A stretch of DNA of 54,445 bases from Peribacillus kribbensis DSM 17871 (GTDB taxonomy: Bacteria > Bacillota > Bacilli > Bacillales > DSM-1321): assembly GCF_000430765.1 (NCBI RefSeq), contig NZ_KE387238.1, positions 302,435-356,879 of the forward strand, written 5' to 3'. Below are positions 33,644-41,648 of this stretch, piece after piece. Numbering within the stretch: the stretch's first letter is position 1; every line of letters begins with the position of its first letter. The translations under genes and the position numbers were made by a program. The notes beneath the pieces were generated by a model that saw nothing but the letters and a program-made list of their open reading frames with translations, was not told the origin of the DNA and ran no database searches.

Positions 33644-34351
33644 ATGTTTACGACGATACCGCCTAAGGGAGATTTCTTCCCTTTTGATAATGAAGAAGAG
33701 TACATAAGAAAAGTCAAAGAATGGGGACTGATTTCTGCTTCAGCAAAATCACCTAAAAAAGAGTTTTTATACAAGCGGCAGGGCTCTGTCTATACGGTTG
33801 CGATTGAGGGGTATCAGACGAGCGGAAGCCATGAAACAGCCGTCGTATCCTTTGCCAATGATGTGCTGCACTGTGTTCATCCTGCTTATCTTAAGGAGAT
33901 GCAAAGCGGTTCATTTGGTAAAGAAGTGCTTTTTGTGTTAGATGAACAGGAAGCAGCGGAGTCAGGCGGACCTGAACCAGTGAAAGAGGGAAAGGCTGCA
34001 AAAAGTCCGAAGAAGAAGGAAGCAAAGCCAAAGAAAAAGCAGCTCCCTGCCATAGAACTTCCGGCTGAAAAGGTATCCTTTACTGCTGCGATACAAGAAT
34101 TTTCCACCAAATATAACCACTTTAACGAAACAGAAGAAGAAATCATTATTTTCAAAGATGTAATCATCACGGGGGATTCCCCCGTTGAAGTTGGTGAAGC
34201 CTGGTGCGGATACAGCAAGACTCTGAAGAAATTGGAGCTCGGGCCGGAAGATCAGCTTACCTTTGACGGCAAGATTGTGGATCGGAAGCTAAACAAAGAC
34301 ATACGGTATAAAATCAACAATCCATCAAAGTTACAGGTTGAAAAAGCGTAA
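33644..34351 (+). CDS. Protein of unknown function with Lys-rich linker
   Basis: 235 residues. An N-terminal region (1-100) reads as a mixed alpha/beta domain (PKGDFFPFDNEEEYIRKVKEWGLIS), then a Lys/Pro-rich linker near 110-140 (KKKEAKPKKKQLP), then a second domain (VSFTAAIQEFSTKYNHFNETEEEIIIFKDVIITGD). No catalytic motif, no signal peptide. The ATG follows AGGGAGGAACC. I know no family for it. It lies behind a ~390-base leader. Confidence 0.75.
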   Translation: MFTTIPPKGDFFPFDNEEEYIRKVKEWGLISASAKSPKKEFLYKRQGSVYTVAIEGYQTSGSHETAVVSFANDVLHCVHPAYLKEMQSGSFGKEVLFVLDEQEAAESGGPEPVKEGKAAKSPKKKEAKPKKKQLPAIELPAEKVSFTAAIQEFSTKYNHFNETEEEIIIFKDVIITGDSPVEVGEAWCGYSKTLKKLELGPEDQLTFDGKIVDRKLNKDIRYKINNPSKLQVEKA

Positions 34352-34450
34352 ATCTCATGGTTCTCGATTATGTGTAAATTACACCCATCTGAGCCCGGGA
34401 AGGGATAAACCGGGTACATCTACGCATCTTATACTTAGGAGGTGATTGGG

Positions 34451-34651
34451 ATGAATCAATCAAATGGACAAAATCAGGATAATGAGCAGCATGGATTCAT
34501 GGGAATGCTCTCCCAAGCCGCAAATTCCGTGGTAGAAACCGTAAAAAACCTGACTGGCAATGAGGAGAAAAGCCAGCACAGCCAGGGACCGGGAAATCAG
34601 GAGAATAACTACCAAAACAACCATCATAAAAAGAATAAACATCAGCACTAA
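34451..34651 (+). CDS. Small Asn/Gln/His-rich hydrophilic protein
   Basis: 66 residues. Start at ATG 34451, six or seven bases after TAGGAGGTG; the GTG in the same frame at 34442 sits inside the ribosome binding site. One short amphipathic stretch (GMLSQAANSVVETVKNL) is flanked by Asn/Gln-rich and a His/Lys-rich tail. Such composition resembles small spore- or stress-related proteins of Bacillus. A strong terminator follows at once. Confidence 0.65.
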   Translation: MNQSNGQNQDNEQHGFMGMLSQAANSVVETVKNLTGNEEKSQHSQGPGNQENNYQNNHHKKNKHQH

Positions 34652-34682
34652 AGAAAACGCCAAGATTTTGGCGTTTTTTATT
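34652..34682 (+). terminator. Terminator after the Asn/Gln-rich small gene
   Basis: AACGCCAA-GATT-TTGGCGTT followed by TTTTATTTT. Confidence 0.92.
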
Positions 34683-34795
34683 TTGGTCAAGATGGTGTCA
34701 TGAATCATAAAAGCCTGGATTATACTAGTACAAACCCGATTAAAAAAAGTGTATTTGGGCAACATGAGGACAGGCTTAATAAAAGGAGGCTGCAA

Positions 34796-34939
34796 ATGAT
34801 TGATGAGGAAGAGCGTCTTATTTTTTTCAAGGAAATTGAACTTCTTTTACATGAATATAAAAACTGCAGGGATGGAGACATCCAAAAATCCATCTGCAGC
34901 GATATCCTATTGATATGTGGTGCGCTAGCAGAGGAATAG
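34796..34939 (+). CDS. Small acidic protein, 47 residues
   Basis: MIDEEERLIFFKEIELLLHE then YKNCRDGDIQ and a Cys-containing end (SDILLICGALAEE). The ATG is six bases after AAAAGGAGG; the frame extends upstream without a site. Two predicted helices; no family recognised. It is followed by AACCCTCGGGTT and a T-run near 34953-34980, a possible terminator. Confidence 0.6.
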   Translation: MIDEEERLIFFKEIELLLHEYKNCRDGDIQKSICSDILLICGALAEE

Positions 34940-35096
34940 AGTATGAGTGTTACAACCCTCGGGTTATTCAGCCCTTTTTTTATATCCATACTGGTTTAAA
35001 AGAAAGGTAAAGGATAATCCGCCCCAGCATGTAAAAGAAAAAAAGAGAAACATATCGTTCCTCTTTTTAGACTTGCAGGTTAAAGATCCGATTCAC

Positions 35097-35792
35097 TTAA
35101 TCCAGGTCTTTCTTATGTTTGCCCCTGACAAAACGGTACGCCAAAAAGGCAATATACAGCGGAGTAGCTATATAAATTAAGTATGGCGATTGATTATACG
35201 TTCCCTTGTACAGCAAAAAAAGCAGGCTCCCAAGAAACAGGGTGATGATTGTTCCATATTTAGGAAGCGGAACTTCCTTTAAGCTTGGAATTCTCAGCTT
35301 GCTCACCATTAAAAAGGACAATGCGGTAAAGATGACAGTTGTGACGATATTGGGGATCTTGTCTCCAAATAAAGTAAGAAGCGCCAGAATTCCTCCCGCA
35401 GCTGTTATTGGCACACCGACAAAATAATTTATGGATGATTTCCCTGTACCAATATTAAACCGGGCAAGACGGTATGCCCCAAACAATGGGAACAGCCCTG
35501 CAATAGCCAATCCTAATAATCCAAATTGATGAAAGTATGTGTAATAGACAAGAAAAGAAGGAGCAATTCCAAAGGTAACAATATCGGCCAGTGAATCCAG
35601 TTCCTTTCCCAGTGCGCTGTCGGCCTTCAGCATCCTGGCCACTCTGCCATCCATGCTGTCAAGCATCATGCCTATCAACACGAGAACTGCGGCGTCTTTA
35701 AATTTCCCGTTTGCCGCAAATCCGACAGATAAAAAACCGCAGAATAAATTTCCCAATGTAAACATATTGGGAATGCTTTTGGTAATCCTCAC
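35097..35792 (-). CDS. pssA: CDP-diacylglycerol-serine phosphatidyltransferase, second copy
   Basis: 231 residues, GTG start, with the CDP-alcohol phosphotransferase motif DSMDGRVARML and GKELDSLADIVTFG. About eight membrane segments. It is roughly 55-60% identical by eye to the gene at 1497-2186, including IPNMFTLGNLFCGFLSV, FFVG-like loops and SLKEVPLPKYG. Both active sites look intact, so the genome may have two PS synthases or one with another acceptor. No psd gene is adjacent. The ribosome binding site before the GTG is weak and distant. Confidence 0.88.
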   Translation of the reverse strand: MRITKSIPNMFTLGNLFCGFLSVGFAANGKFKDAAVLVLIGMMLDSMDGRVARMLKADSALGKELDSLADIVTFGIAPSFLVYYTYFHQFGLLGLAIAGLFPLFGAYRLARFNIGTGKSSINYFVGVPITAAGGILALLTLFGDKIPNIVTTVIFTALSFLMVSKLRIPSLKEVPLPKYGTIITLFLGSLLFLLYKGTYNQSPYLIYIATPLYIAFLAYRFVRGKHKKDLD

Positions 35793-35911
35793 GTAAAGAC
35801 TTCACTCTCCCTTAACTTTCAGGTTAACCTGTTTGTACTCATTTTCTTCCCTACCTTACTATATCACTTATAAAGAGGGTTCGTTTACTACTATAGCAAT
35901 TTTTTTGTTTT

Positions 35912-35940
35912 TCCTTCTGCCGGCAGAAGGATTTTTCTTG
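35912..35940 (+). terminator. Plus-strand terminator without an obvious gene
   Basis: TCCTTCTG-CCGG-CAGAAGGA followed by TTTTTCTTG on the plus strand. The minus strand has an A-rich rather than T-rich continuation. No plus-strand gene precedes it within 970 bases, only pssA on the opposite strand. Confidence 0.6.
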
Positions 35941-36011
35941 TAATTGTCCACACTCTTATCTATCAATCTTCATAGTATAAAGTATGTTTCATAGAATTGC
36001 ACGAAGAAGAT

Positions 36012-36140
36012 ATGGAGAAGATTGTAAAAAATTCTGAGCAGCGTGAAGCAGAGTTGATCAGACTTTTAAATATGTTTGAGGATAAGTATGACATACTCAC
36101 TTTTAAGGCAGAGGAAATCCTGAAAAAACTAACCGGTTGA
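36012..36140 (+). CDS. Doubtful 42-residue reading frame
   Basis: MEKIVKNSEQREAELIRLLN continues as MFEDKYDILTFKAEEILKKLTG. The composition is like a real helical protein, but there is no ribosome binding site before the ATG, and a TAG closes the frame 30 bases upstream. A TTG at 35997 is also in frame. Could be a decayed gene. The rest of 35793-36232 shows nothing else apart from the hairpin at 35912. Confidence 0.3.
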   Translation: MEKIVKNSEQREAELIRLLNMFEDKYDILTFKAEEILKKLTG

Positions 36141-36232
36141 TCACTAAAAACAATATGAATTTGATCCATTATTTTCATTTCTATGATAGCAGGATAAAGG
36201 TGGAATTCTATTATAAATAGGTGCATGTCCTC

Positions 36233-36259
36233 ACAAAAAATGTCTAAGGTCATACCTTA
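36233..36259 (+). promoter_or_regulatory. Sigma-K-type promoter before YjcZ genes
   Basis: CATACCTTA (36251-36259) matches the CATANNNTA -10 box, with AC at 36233-36234, 16 bp upstream, as in sigma-K promoters. Transcription would start near 36266, after the in-frame ATG at 36260, so that ATG is probably not used. Confidence 0.5.
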
Positions 36260-36292
36260 ATGTATAGGGAATTCCTTAAATCCACCAAGGTG

Positions 36293-36433
36293 GTGAACAT
36301 TAAGGGCTGTTTCGGAGGATATGGATACTACGGCGGAGCTGGTTATGGAGGCGGCGGTTATGGAAGCACATTTGCCCTGATCGTTGTACTTTTCATTCTT
36401 TTAATCATCATTGGCGCAGTGTATTCATACTAA
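36293..36433 (+). CDS. YjcZ-family sporulation miniprotein, first copy
   Basis: 46 residues from GTG 36293. Gly/Tyr-rich head ([16 protein letters not shown]) and one transmembrane tail [21 protein letters not shown], the YjcZ pattern. The start is uncertain: GTG 36293 overlaps its own AAGGTGG, while ATT 36299 is spaced five bases from it. By alignment with the next gene, the start would fall at about 36299. Probably made in the mother cell during sporulation, given the sigma-K-like promoter. The C-terminal helix is almost identical to that of the next gene. Confidence 0.75.
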   Translation: MNIKGCFGGYGYYGGAGYGGGGYGSTFALIVVLFILLIIIGAVYSY

Positions 36434-36471
36434 AGGATTGTGAACTGCAGCTCATAAGGGAGGTGACATAA

Positions 36472-36570
36472 ATGGGTGGAAACGGCTATGGTTACGGTGC
36501 AGGTTTTGCACTAATCGTTGTATTGTTCATTCTTCTAATCATTGTTGGCGCAGCATTTGTTGGATACTAA
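36472..36570 (+). CDS. YjcZ-family sporulation miniprotein, second copy
   Basis: 32 residues: [11 protein letters not shown] then [21 protein letters not shown], a single transmembrane helix. Perfect AAGGGAGGTGA before ATG 36472. Tandem with the first copy, 38 bases apart, ending in the hairpin at 36593. YjcZ/SscA-type proteins help spore assembly in Bacillus; the individual role is unknown. Confidence 0.85.
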   Translation: MGGNGYGYGAGFALIVVLFILLIIVGAAFVGY

Positions 36571-36592
36571 TATCTCTAAATGATTAGGAGAT

Positions 36593-36628
36593 AAGGGCAG
36601 ATTTTTTAATCTGTCCTTTGCTTTTTTA
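36593..36628 (+). terminator. Terminator of the YjcZ pair
   Basis: AAGGGCAGATT-TTTT-AATCTGTCCTTT followed by GCTTTTTT. Confidence 0.85.
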
Positions 36629-36637
36629 TATCAAGCA

Positions 36638-36673
36638 AATAAAGCCTGTGAAGAAAACATCACAGGCTTTATT
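36638..36673 (-). terminator. Terminator of kimA
   Basis: AATAAAGCCTGTG and CACAGGCTTTATT form a 13-bp stem, ten bases past the kimA stop, with T-rich flanks on the minus strand. Confidence 0.85.
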
Positions 36674-36682
36674 CACATAAAA

Positions 36683-38509
36683 TTATTCTTCAAGATGATA
36701 AGGGACCGTAGTGACAATCACATCCCTGCGATATAAAAGAAAAGCTCTTATCAGCAGACTTGATTGATTGTGAAGGATATTGTGCCAGCTCTTTTTGGGA
36801 ATAAACTGCGGTATGAGAACCGTCACTCGATAATTCGATTCATTGGCCTTTTTTTCGACCGTGGCAATGAATTTTGTAAGCGGCTGTATGATGCTGCGAT
36901 AATATGAATTCAGCGTGACAAGCCTGATTCCAGGCTGCCATTTATTCCACTTATCTTCGAACTTTTTTTCATCCTCACGTTCAAACGAGACGTATACAGC
37001 AATAATCTGGTCTGCTGATAACGACTTGGCGTAATTCAGCGAATTTTCCACAACATGCGTGATTCCTGCCACAGGGATGATAATGACATTCCCCTCTATT
37101 GGAGGGACCGGTTTATTTGAAGCGATTCTTAGCTGTTTGCCAACAGCATCATAATGCCTCCTGATCCTATGGAAAATGATCACGAGCACCGGTAAAAAGA
37201 TTAAAACCGGCCAAACCTGGCCAAACTTGGTGATAAAGAAAATCATCATGACCGTAAAACTTATTATAGCACCTACAGCATTAATAATTAATTTACCCAG
37301 CCAGCCCTTCGGTTTTTCTTTGATCCATTTCACCAGCATACCGCTCTGCGACAAAGTAAAGGGAATGAAGACCCCTACAGCATATAAAGGAATGAGCTGT
37401 TCAGTCTTCCCTTTAAAGATGACAATCAGCAGGATGGAAGTCAGTCCAAGGGTAAGGATGCCGTTTGAGTACCCCAGCCGGTCCCCTCTGATGGTAAACA
37501 TTCTAGGAATATACTTATCTGCTGCCAGATTAAAGGCCAGCAGCGGAAAAGCTGAATATCCTGTGTTTGCCGCTAATACTAGAATTAAGGCTGTTGTTGC
37601 CTGAATGAAATAATAGATAACATTCCGTCCAAAGGTCGCTGATGCGATTTGTGAGACAACCGTTTCTTTTTCTGCCGGCTGTATGCCATAATAGTAGGCC
37701 AGAAAGACGATCCCACAAAACAGAATGGCAAGGAGCAGCCCCATAGCTGTCAGCGTTTTTGCTGCATTTTTAGGTGCAGGACTTTTAAAATTGGGAATGG
37801 CGTTTGATATTGCTTCCACTCCAGTCAAGGCAGAACTGCCTGAGGCGAATGCCCTTAAGAGGAAAAACAATGAAACCCCTGCTACAGGCGTACCCAATGG
37901 TGTATGCAGATTGGATGAAACATCACCTGTCAAGATTTTATATACGCCTACTCCGAGAAGTATGAATAATGCCAGAACGAACAGGTAGACAGGATAAGCC
38001 AAAATAGAAGCAGACTCCGTGATTCCTCTTAAATTCAATATCGTAATTAAAACAACCAGTATACTTGCTATCAATACATTATGTGTATGAAGCTGGGGTA
38101 TTGCGGATGTAATTGCATCTGTACCAGCGGATACACTTACTGCAACCGTTAAAATATAATCGACAAGCAAGGATCCTCCTGCAAGCAGCCCAGGATTTAC
38201 ACCAAGGTTTTCCATGGATACTACATAGGCTCCCCCTCCCTGTGGGTAAGCATGGATAATCTGCCTGTAGGAAAGGATCAATGCCGTCAGCAATACCAGT
38301 ACTCCAGCAGCTATCGGTATAGAATACCAAAAAGCCATCGCGCCTGCCGTGATCAATACAATTAAAATCTGTTCTGGCGCATATGCCACCGACGAAAGAG
38401 CATCGGAAGACAATATCGCTAATGCCTTGGTTTTACTAAGCTTTTGTTCCCCCACCTCAGTGGATTTAAGGGGACGGCCAATTAAGAATCTTTTAACCGC
38501 AGAAAACAT
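36683..38509 (-). CDS. kimA: High-affinity potassium importer KimA (YdaO)
   Basis: 608 residues, with the APC-type membrane fold (about 12 helices) and a C-terminal USP-like cytosolic domain from about 455. MFSAVKRFLIGRPLKS, KALAILSSDALSSVAYAPEQI, YPQGGGAYVVS and the C-terminal IPQFIPKKSWHNILHNQS match B. subtilis KimA closely. It imports K+ with H+ and is inhibited by c-di-AMP. ATG 38509 follows TAGGTG; an in-frame TTG lies seven codons earlier. Often annotated as an amino acid permease, but the match to KimA and the c-di-AMP riboswitch ahead of it argue for potassium. Confidence 0.93.
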   Translation of the reverse strand: MFSAVKRFLIGRPLKSTEVGEQKLSKTKALAILSSDALSSVAYAPEQILIVLITAGAMAFWYSIPIAAGVLVLLTALILSYRQIIHAYPQGGGAYVVSMENLGVNPGLLAGGSLLVDYILTVAVSVSAGTDAITSAIPQLHTHNVLIASILVVLITILNLRGITESASILAYPVYLFVLALFILLGVGVYKILTGDVSSNLHTPLGTPVAGVSLFFLLRAFASGSSALTGVEAISNAIPNFKSPAPKNAAKTLTAMGLLLAILFCGIVFLAYYYGIQPAEKETVVSQIASATFGRNVIYYFIQATTALILVLAANTGYSAFPLLAFNLAADKYIPRMFTIRGDRLGYSNGILTLGLTSILLIVIFKGKTEQLIPLYAVGVFIPFTLSQSGMLVKWIKEKPKGWLGKLIINAVGAIISFTVMMIFFITKFGQVWPVLIFLPVLVIIFHRIRRHYDAVGKQLRIASNKPVPPIEGNVIIIPVAGITHVVENSLNYAKSLSADQIIAVYVSFEREDEKKFEDKWNKWQPGIRLVTLNSYYRSIIQPLTKFIATVEKKANESNYRVTVLIPQFIPKKSWHNILHNQSSLLIRAFLLYRRDVIVTTVPYHLEE

Positions 38510-38654
38510 TGCTGCACCTACCAATACCAAAAATTATTCGGGCTAATTTTGCCGGCCTGCATTTCCACGGAAAGCCAGGCGGTTTTCTTCCATTTCAATA
38601 ACGAAAAACATTCTACGAATCAGCCATAAAACTGGTGATCTTAGCTTAAAAAAC

Positions 38655-38696
38655 AAAAAAGGTCCACTCAGGCAAAACGAATAAGCCTGTGGACCT
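38655..38696 (-). terminator. Expression-platform terminator of the c-di-AMP riboswitch
   Basis: AGGTCCACAGGC pairs with GCCTGAGTGGACCT on the minus strand and is followed by TTTTTTG. Confidence 0.85.
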
Positions 38697-38717
38697 GTAT
38701 ATTTTAAGCCTCACCAG

Positions 38718-38862
38718 CTTCACCTTCCTCTCTATGAACGCCTGCGGGGTTAGCTGTCGGGTTCGGGCCAAAGAGTAGCCCTTCCTAACTAATAATCAGG
38801 ATTCACCCCAAGTGGCAGTGCCACGCAACATTGGGTTCCCCGCTCCATAAGGATTAAGCGAT
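38718..38862 (-). ncRNA. c-di-AMP riboswitch (ydaO-yuaA)
   Basis: On the minus strand: CGCTTAATCC, GCGGGGAACCC, TTGGGGTGAATCC, GGGCTACTCTTTGGCCC, GAACCCGACAGCTAACCCC, GCAGGCG and GAGAGGAAGGTGAAG, the ydaO consensus blocks in order. Its terminator and kimA follow. High c-di-AMP should stop kimA transcription. Confidence 0.95.
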
Positions 38863-38941
38863 AACGAAATATGAAACTGTTGATTATCTTACTCCTAAGA
38901 ATTGCACTTGTAAATAAGGAATATAAATTTTTTTAAAAAAT

Positions 38942-39151
38942 TTACAATTCCATATCGTTCCAATTCCCAGGAAGCGGAGTTTTTACAATGTATTGGTAAA
39001 GCGCGTCCCAACCCTTCGATCTTATAAAACCTGCATACAGCCAATCAGGCAGATCAAGCACCTCGGCTGACGAAGGCAGTTCCACTATCCTTGCGTCTTC
39101 TTTAATAAGTCCAGGTACAATTCCCCTCAATTCCTCCTCTCCCCCCTTCAT
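38942..39151 (-). CDS. Small protein of unknown function
   Basis: 69 residues from ATG 39151, a start with no good site; AGGAGG occurs inside the frame seven codons later, so a TTG start near GGAATTG is also possible. Recognisable only as a compact soluble protein (VELPSSAEVLDLPDWLYAGFI, WDALYQYIV, NWNDMEL). On the same strand as the RsbR-like gene, 92 bases away. Confidence 0.5.
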   Translation of the reverse strand: MKGGEEELRGIVPGLIKEDARIVELPSSAEVLDLPDWLYAGFIRSKGWDALYQYIVKTPLPGNWNDMEL

Positions 39152-39243
39152 CCAGCACAAATAGGCCTGTATGAAAGCGGATTTGCATCAATCGGCAAAC
39201 CTGCCAGTGTAACATCCTCCAGGCCTTATAAAGCTTATCTGGG

Positions 39244-40083
39244 CTATTCCACTTTTTTAAATCCAATCTCAGATAAAGCCTGCCTCATATTTGCCCTGGT
39301 ATTGATATGACTGAAATCCACTCCGAGACCAACAATTGTCTGAGCAATTTCAGGACGTATTCCTGTCAAATATGCTTTGACTCCTGTCAAATTCAGGGCG
39401 CTTATAATTTGGAAAATCTGATTGGCGACCATTGTATCAATAATGGGCACTCCCGAAACATCTAAAATTACATCAGTGAGGTTCAGACGTGCACTTTCAT
39501 TTAGAGATACTTCCATAATCAGCATCGCCCTTTGGGTGTCAATGGACCCGACAATTGGTATGATGGCTACTCCGTCTGTTACAGGAACAACCGGAACAGA
39601 CAGCTCCTCAAGGGCTGAATAAGCATTGTTCATTAAATTGGTATTATGCCTTTCATAGACTTCACTCATGACTCTCCCTATCCTGTCCAGCAGGGGGTCA
39701 ATCGTCTTTGAAACATCCAGGATGGTAATGGCGGCAAATTGCCTTTCTGCCAGCTCCTTTGTAAATACTTCCCATACCACTGTACGGTAGCTTGAAATGA
39801 CCCGCAGAGAATCACTTATGGAAAGTCCAGAGTGAAGAGCAATTTCCGCAGCTTGATTACTCCATTCATCCACCTTCTCAATAAGATTCTCCATATCATC
39901 AGTGAACAAGGAAATGCCAAATAATTCAAAGATCTTTTTTCGGTATTCCACATGTATAGCAGAAGAGAGTATATCATCTTTTTCTCTTTCAAGCTCAGAT
40001 AGATTCTTCCCACCGACGGTCATGGATAATTGATATGCATTTTCTATAATTTTTTCACCGATATATTTGAGTTCTTGTTTCAT
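39244..40083 (-). CDS. RsbR-family stressosome protein
   Basis: 279 residues. The N-terminal half (1-160) is the all-alpha globin-like RsbR sensor domain, ending in the linker VYERHNTNLMNNAYSALEEL. The C-terminal half (about 165-275) is a STAS domain with PIVGSIDTQRA and LDVSGVPIIDTMVANQIF, where a phosphorylatable Thr/Ser occurs in RsbR. RsbR proteins build the stressosome that controls sigma-B. Encoded 123 bases after an RsbT-like kinase; no RsbS-type short STAS protein is nearby. Confidence 0.88.
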   Translation of the reverse strand: MKQELKYIGEKIIENAYQLSMTVGGKNLSELEREKDDILSSAIHVEYRKKIFELFGISLFTDDMENLIEKVDEWSNQAAEIALHSGLSISDSLRVISSYRTVVWEVFTKELAERQFAAITILDVSKTIDPLLDRIGRVMSEVYERHNTNLMNNAYSALEELSVPVVPVTDGVAIIPIVGSIDTQRAMLIMEVSLNESARLNLTDVILDVSGVPIIDTMVANQIFQIISALNLTGVKAYLTGIRPEIAQTIVGLGVDFSHINTRANMRQALSEIGFKKVE

Positions 40084-40206
40084 TTAAGAAAATGATTCCC
40101 CTTTAGCCCTTTTTTACGCAGGTACAGCATCCTACAAATTTGGTTTTATTTTATCATAGAATATATTTAGGTTACCAAACATATCTAATTCTGATTCCCA
40201 AAGAAA

Positions 40207-40611
40207 TTACGATATCCATTTTAAGACTGTAACTTTTGTGCCTTTTCCCGGAGTTGAATCAATATCAAATTCATCCATCATATTTTTGACTCCAGGGAGC
40301 CCAGCCCCAAGACCGCCGGATGTGGAATAGCCCTTTTCAAGCGCTTTATTAACCATTGATATCCCCGGCCCATGGTCCTCAGCTGTAAGCCTCACTCCTC
40401 TTTTCCCGGCTGGTTCTTCTATTATTTCTAAAGTCAGCCTGCCGTTTCCTGCATATAAATAAATATTTCGGGCCAGTTCAGAAATAGCCGAGAGTACTCG
40501 TGCCTGATCTATCGCACCTGCATTCATGTCCCGCAGCCTATTTCTTCCGCCAGTCCGTGCCTTCATAATATCTTTTTCGGCATTAATATCTATTACCAAC
40601 GATTTCTCCAT
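40207..40611 (-). CDS. rsbT: RsbT-type serine/threonine kinase (anti-sigma switch kinase)
   Basis: 134 residues of the HATPase_c fold. ISELARNIYLYAG carries the N-box, EDHGPGIS the G1 box, GLGAGLPGVKNMMDEF the G2 region, and GKGTKV the end. The motifs fit RsbT, which phosphorylates RsbR/RsbS and then activates RsbU. The start is unsettled: ATG 40611 has little of a site, while a TTG four codons in is spaced well from TGGAG. No rsbS, rsbU, rsbV, rsbW or sigB lies in the window. Confidence 0.85.
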   Translation of the reverse strand: MEKSLVIDINAEKDIMKARTGGRNRLRDMNAGAIDQARVLSAISELARNIYLYAGNGRLTLEIIEEPAGKRGVRLTAEDHGPGISMVNKALEKGYSTSGGLGAGLPGVKNMMDEFDIDSTPGKGTKVTVLKWIS

Positions 40612-40710
40612 TTCAATTCACTCATTTATTGGAAAATAAATTTTTTTTGCAAACCATTAGTAATGACATCAGCATACATTCCTATACCTGTTATCTTGGC
40701 TAAAAAAATA

Positions 40711-40752
40711 AAAAAAGCCAAAAAGAAGAAAGAATCTCCTTTTTGGCTTTTG
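40711..40752 (-). terminator. Terminator downstream of the repeat array
   Basis: AAAGCCAAAAAG pairs with CTTTTTGGCTTT; the minus strand continues with TTTTATTTTTTTAG. No gene precedes it on the minus strand before the csp terminator, so it may close a transcript of the repeat array or one entering from upstream. Confidence 0.75.
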
Positions 40753-40929
40753 TCTAGTTCTATTGCCCAGCTCAATTTGCCTTTATTTAAGAAATGAATC
40801 AGAATATTTATCTTTTATATGAACTACTTCTAATAGAACTAAGCTTACAATACTTAGATTCCTTTTTGATCATATCATACTTTGCCTCTATGTCGAAAAT
40901 AAACCAAAGAAAAATCAGATATTTTTTGG

Positions 40930-41348
40930 GGGAAGCACCGTTCTCCGCTTTTTTATTAAAATCCAGCTCCAAGCTGAGACCCTCGAGTCATAAGCCAATC
41001 CGGCTATGAGGAGAAAACCGCTCCTCACATCCGGCTCGTCTTATGCTTGTCGGGTCTCTGCCTTCCAACTAGTAGAGCATTTATTAATTTGAGTCCGTTA
41101 CATCTCATTTTAAATACGTTTCATTAGGAAGGCACCGCTTTCCACTTTATATTTAATCCAGCTCCGAACTGCCGCCTTCGGTCATAAGTCAATCAGTCCA
41201 TGGGAAGGAAAACCGCTTCCCATAGCCTACTCGCCTTATGCCTGTCAGGCGGCTGCTTTTCAATGAGTTTTATTCTTAGACTTGTCTCTTTTTCATTCTG
41301 CTTCATTTTATCTTTGTGTGAAAAGCACCGTTCTCCGCTTTATAAAAT
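40930..41348 (-). repeat. Tandem array of a structured ~195-bp element
   Basis: Two complete units and a third start. The unit head AAAGCGGAGAACGGTGC (or variant) begins at minus-strand positions 41341, 41148 and 40951, a period of 193-197 bp. Each full unit contains: an arm pair GTGCTTTTC/GAAAAGCA (or GTGCCTTCC/GGAAGGCA) around 58-60 variable bases; a stem GCCGCC/GGCGGC (or AGACCC/GGGTCT); an inner CATAAG/CTTATG; a hairpin with conserved CGGTTTT loop; then TTCGGAGCTGGATT. Stems differ between copies but stay paired. I recall similar elements between many Bacillaceae genes; no name is certain. Confidence 0.7.
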
Positions 41349-41376
41349 AAAAACAGACTCTTTTCAGAGTCTGTTT
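41343..41376 (-). terminator. Terminator of the cold-shock gene
   Basis: AAACAGACTC and GAGTCTGTTT form the stem; minus strand then reads TTATTTTATA. It lies 15 bases past the csp stop and abuts the repeat array. Confidence 0.85.
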
Positions 41377-41390
41377 GTTTTTTGGTTGGA

Positions 41391-41591
41391 TTATAGTTTT
41401 TGTACGTTGGTTGCTTGGGGTCCGCGCTGGCCTTGTTCTACGTCAAATTCTACTTCTTGGCCTTCATCTAGAGATTTGTAGCCCTCTCCTTGAATAGCTG
41501 AGAAATGTACAAATACATCTTCTCCGCCTTCTCTTTCAATAAAGCCAAATCCTTTTTCTGCATTAAACCATTTTACTTTACCACGTTCCAT
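41391..41591 (-). CDS. csp: Cold-shock protein
   Basis: 66 residues, the usual single cold-shock domain: [16 protein letters not shown] with RNP1, then [10 protein letters not shown] as RNP2. Binds single-stranded RNA and DNA and melts RNA structures. ATG 41591 follows TAGGAGG; the upstream ATG in the same frame overlaps that site. A sigma-B-like promoter precedes it. Confidence 0.95.
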   Translation of the reverse strand: MERGKVKWFNAEKGFGFIEREGGEDVFVHFSAIQGEGYKSLDEGQEVEFDVEQGQRGPQATNVQKL

Positions 41592-41648
41592 TTTGTTGCC
41601 TCCTAGCATGTTACTGAGAAAATTTGCAATTTGCTTTGCGTATATATT

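Noticed and set aside
35963-36253. 96-codon minus-strand frame
   Set aside because: No ribosome binding site and composition of a shadow frame opposite to the short plus-strand frame.
36683-38509. Amino acid permease
   Set aside because: The APC fold suggests it, but sequence and the c-di-AMP riboswitch fit KimA potassium uptake better.
40930-41348. CRISPR-like array
   Set aside because: The repeats are about 195 bp with long variable stems and no 25-40 bp direct repeat with regular spacers; no cas genes.
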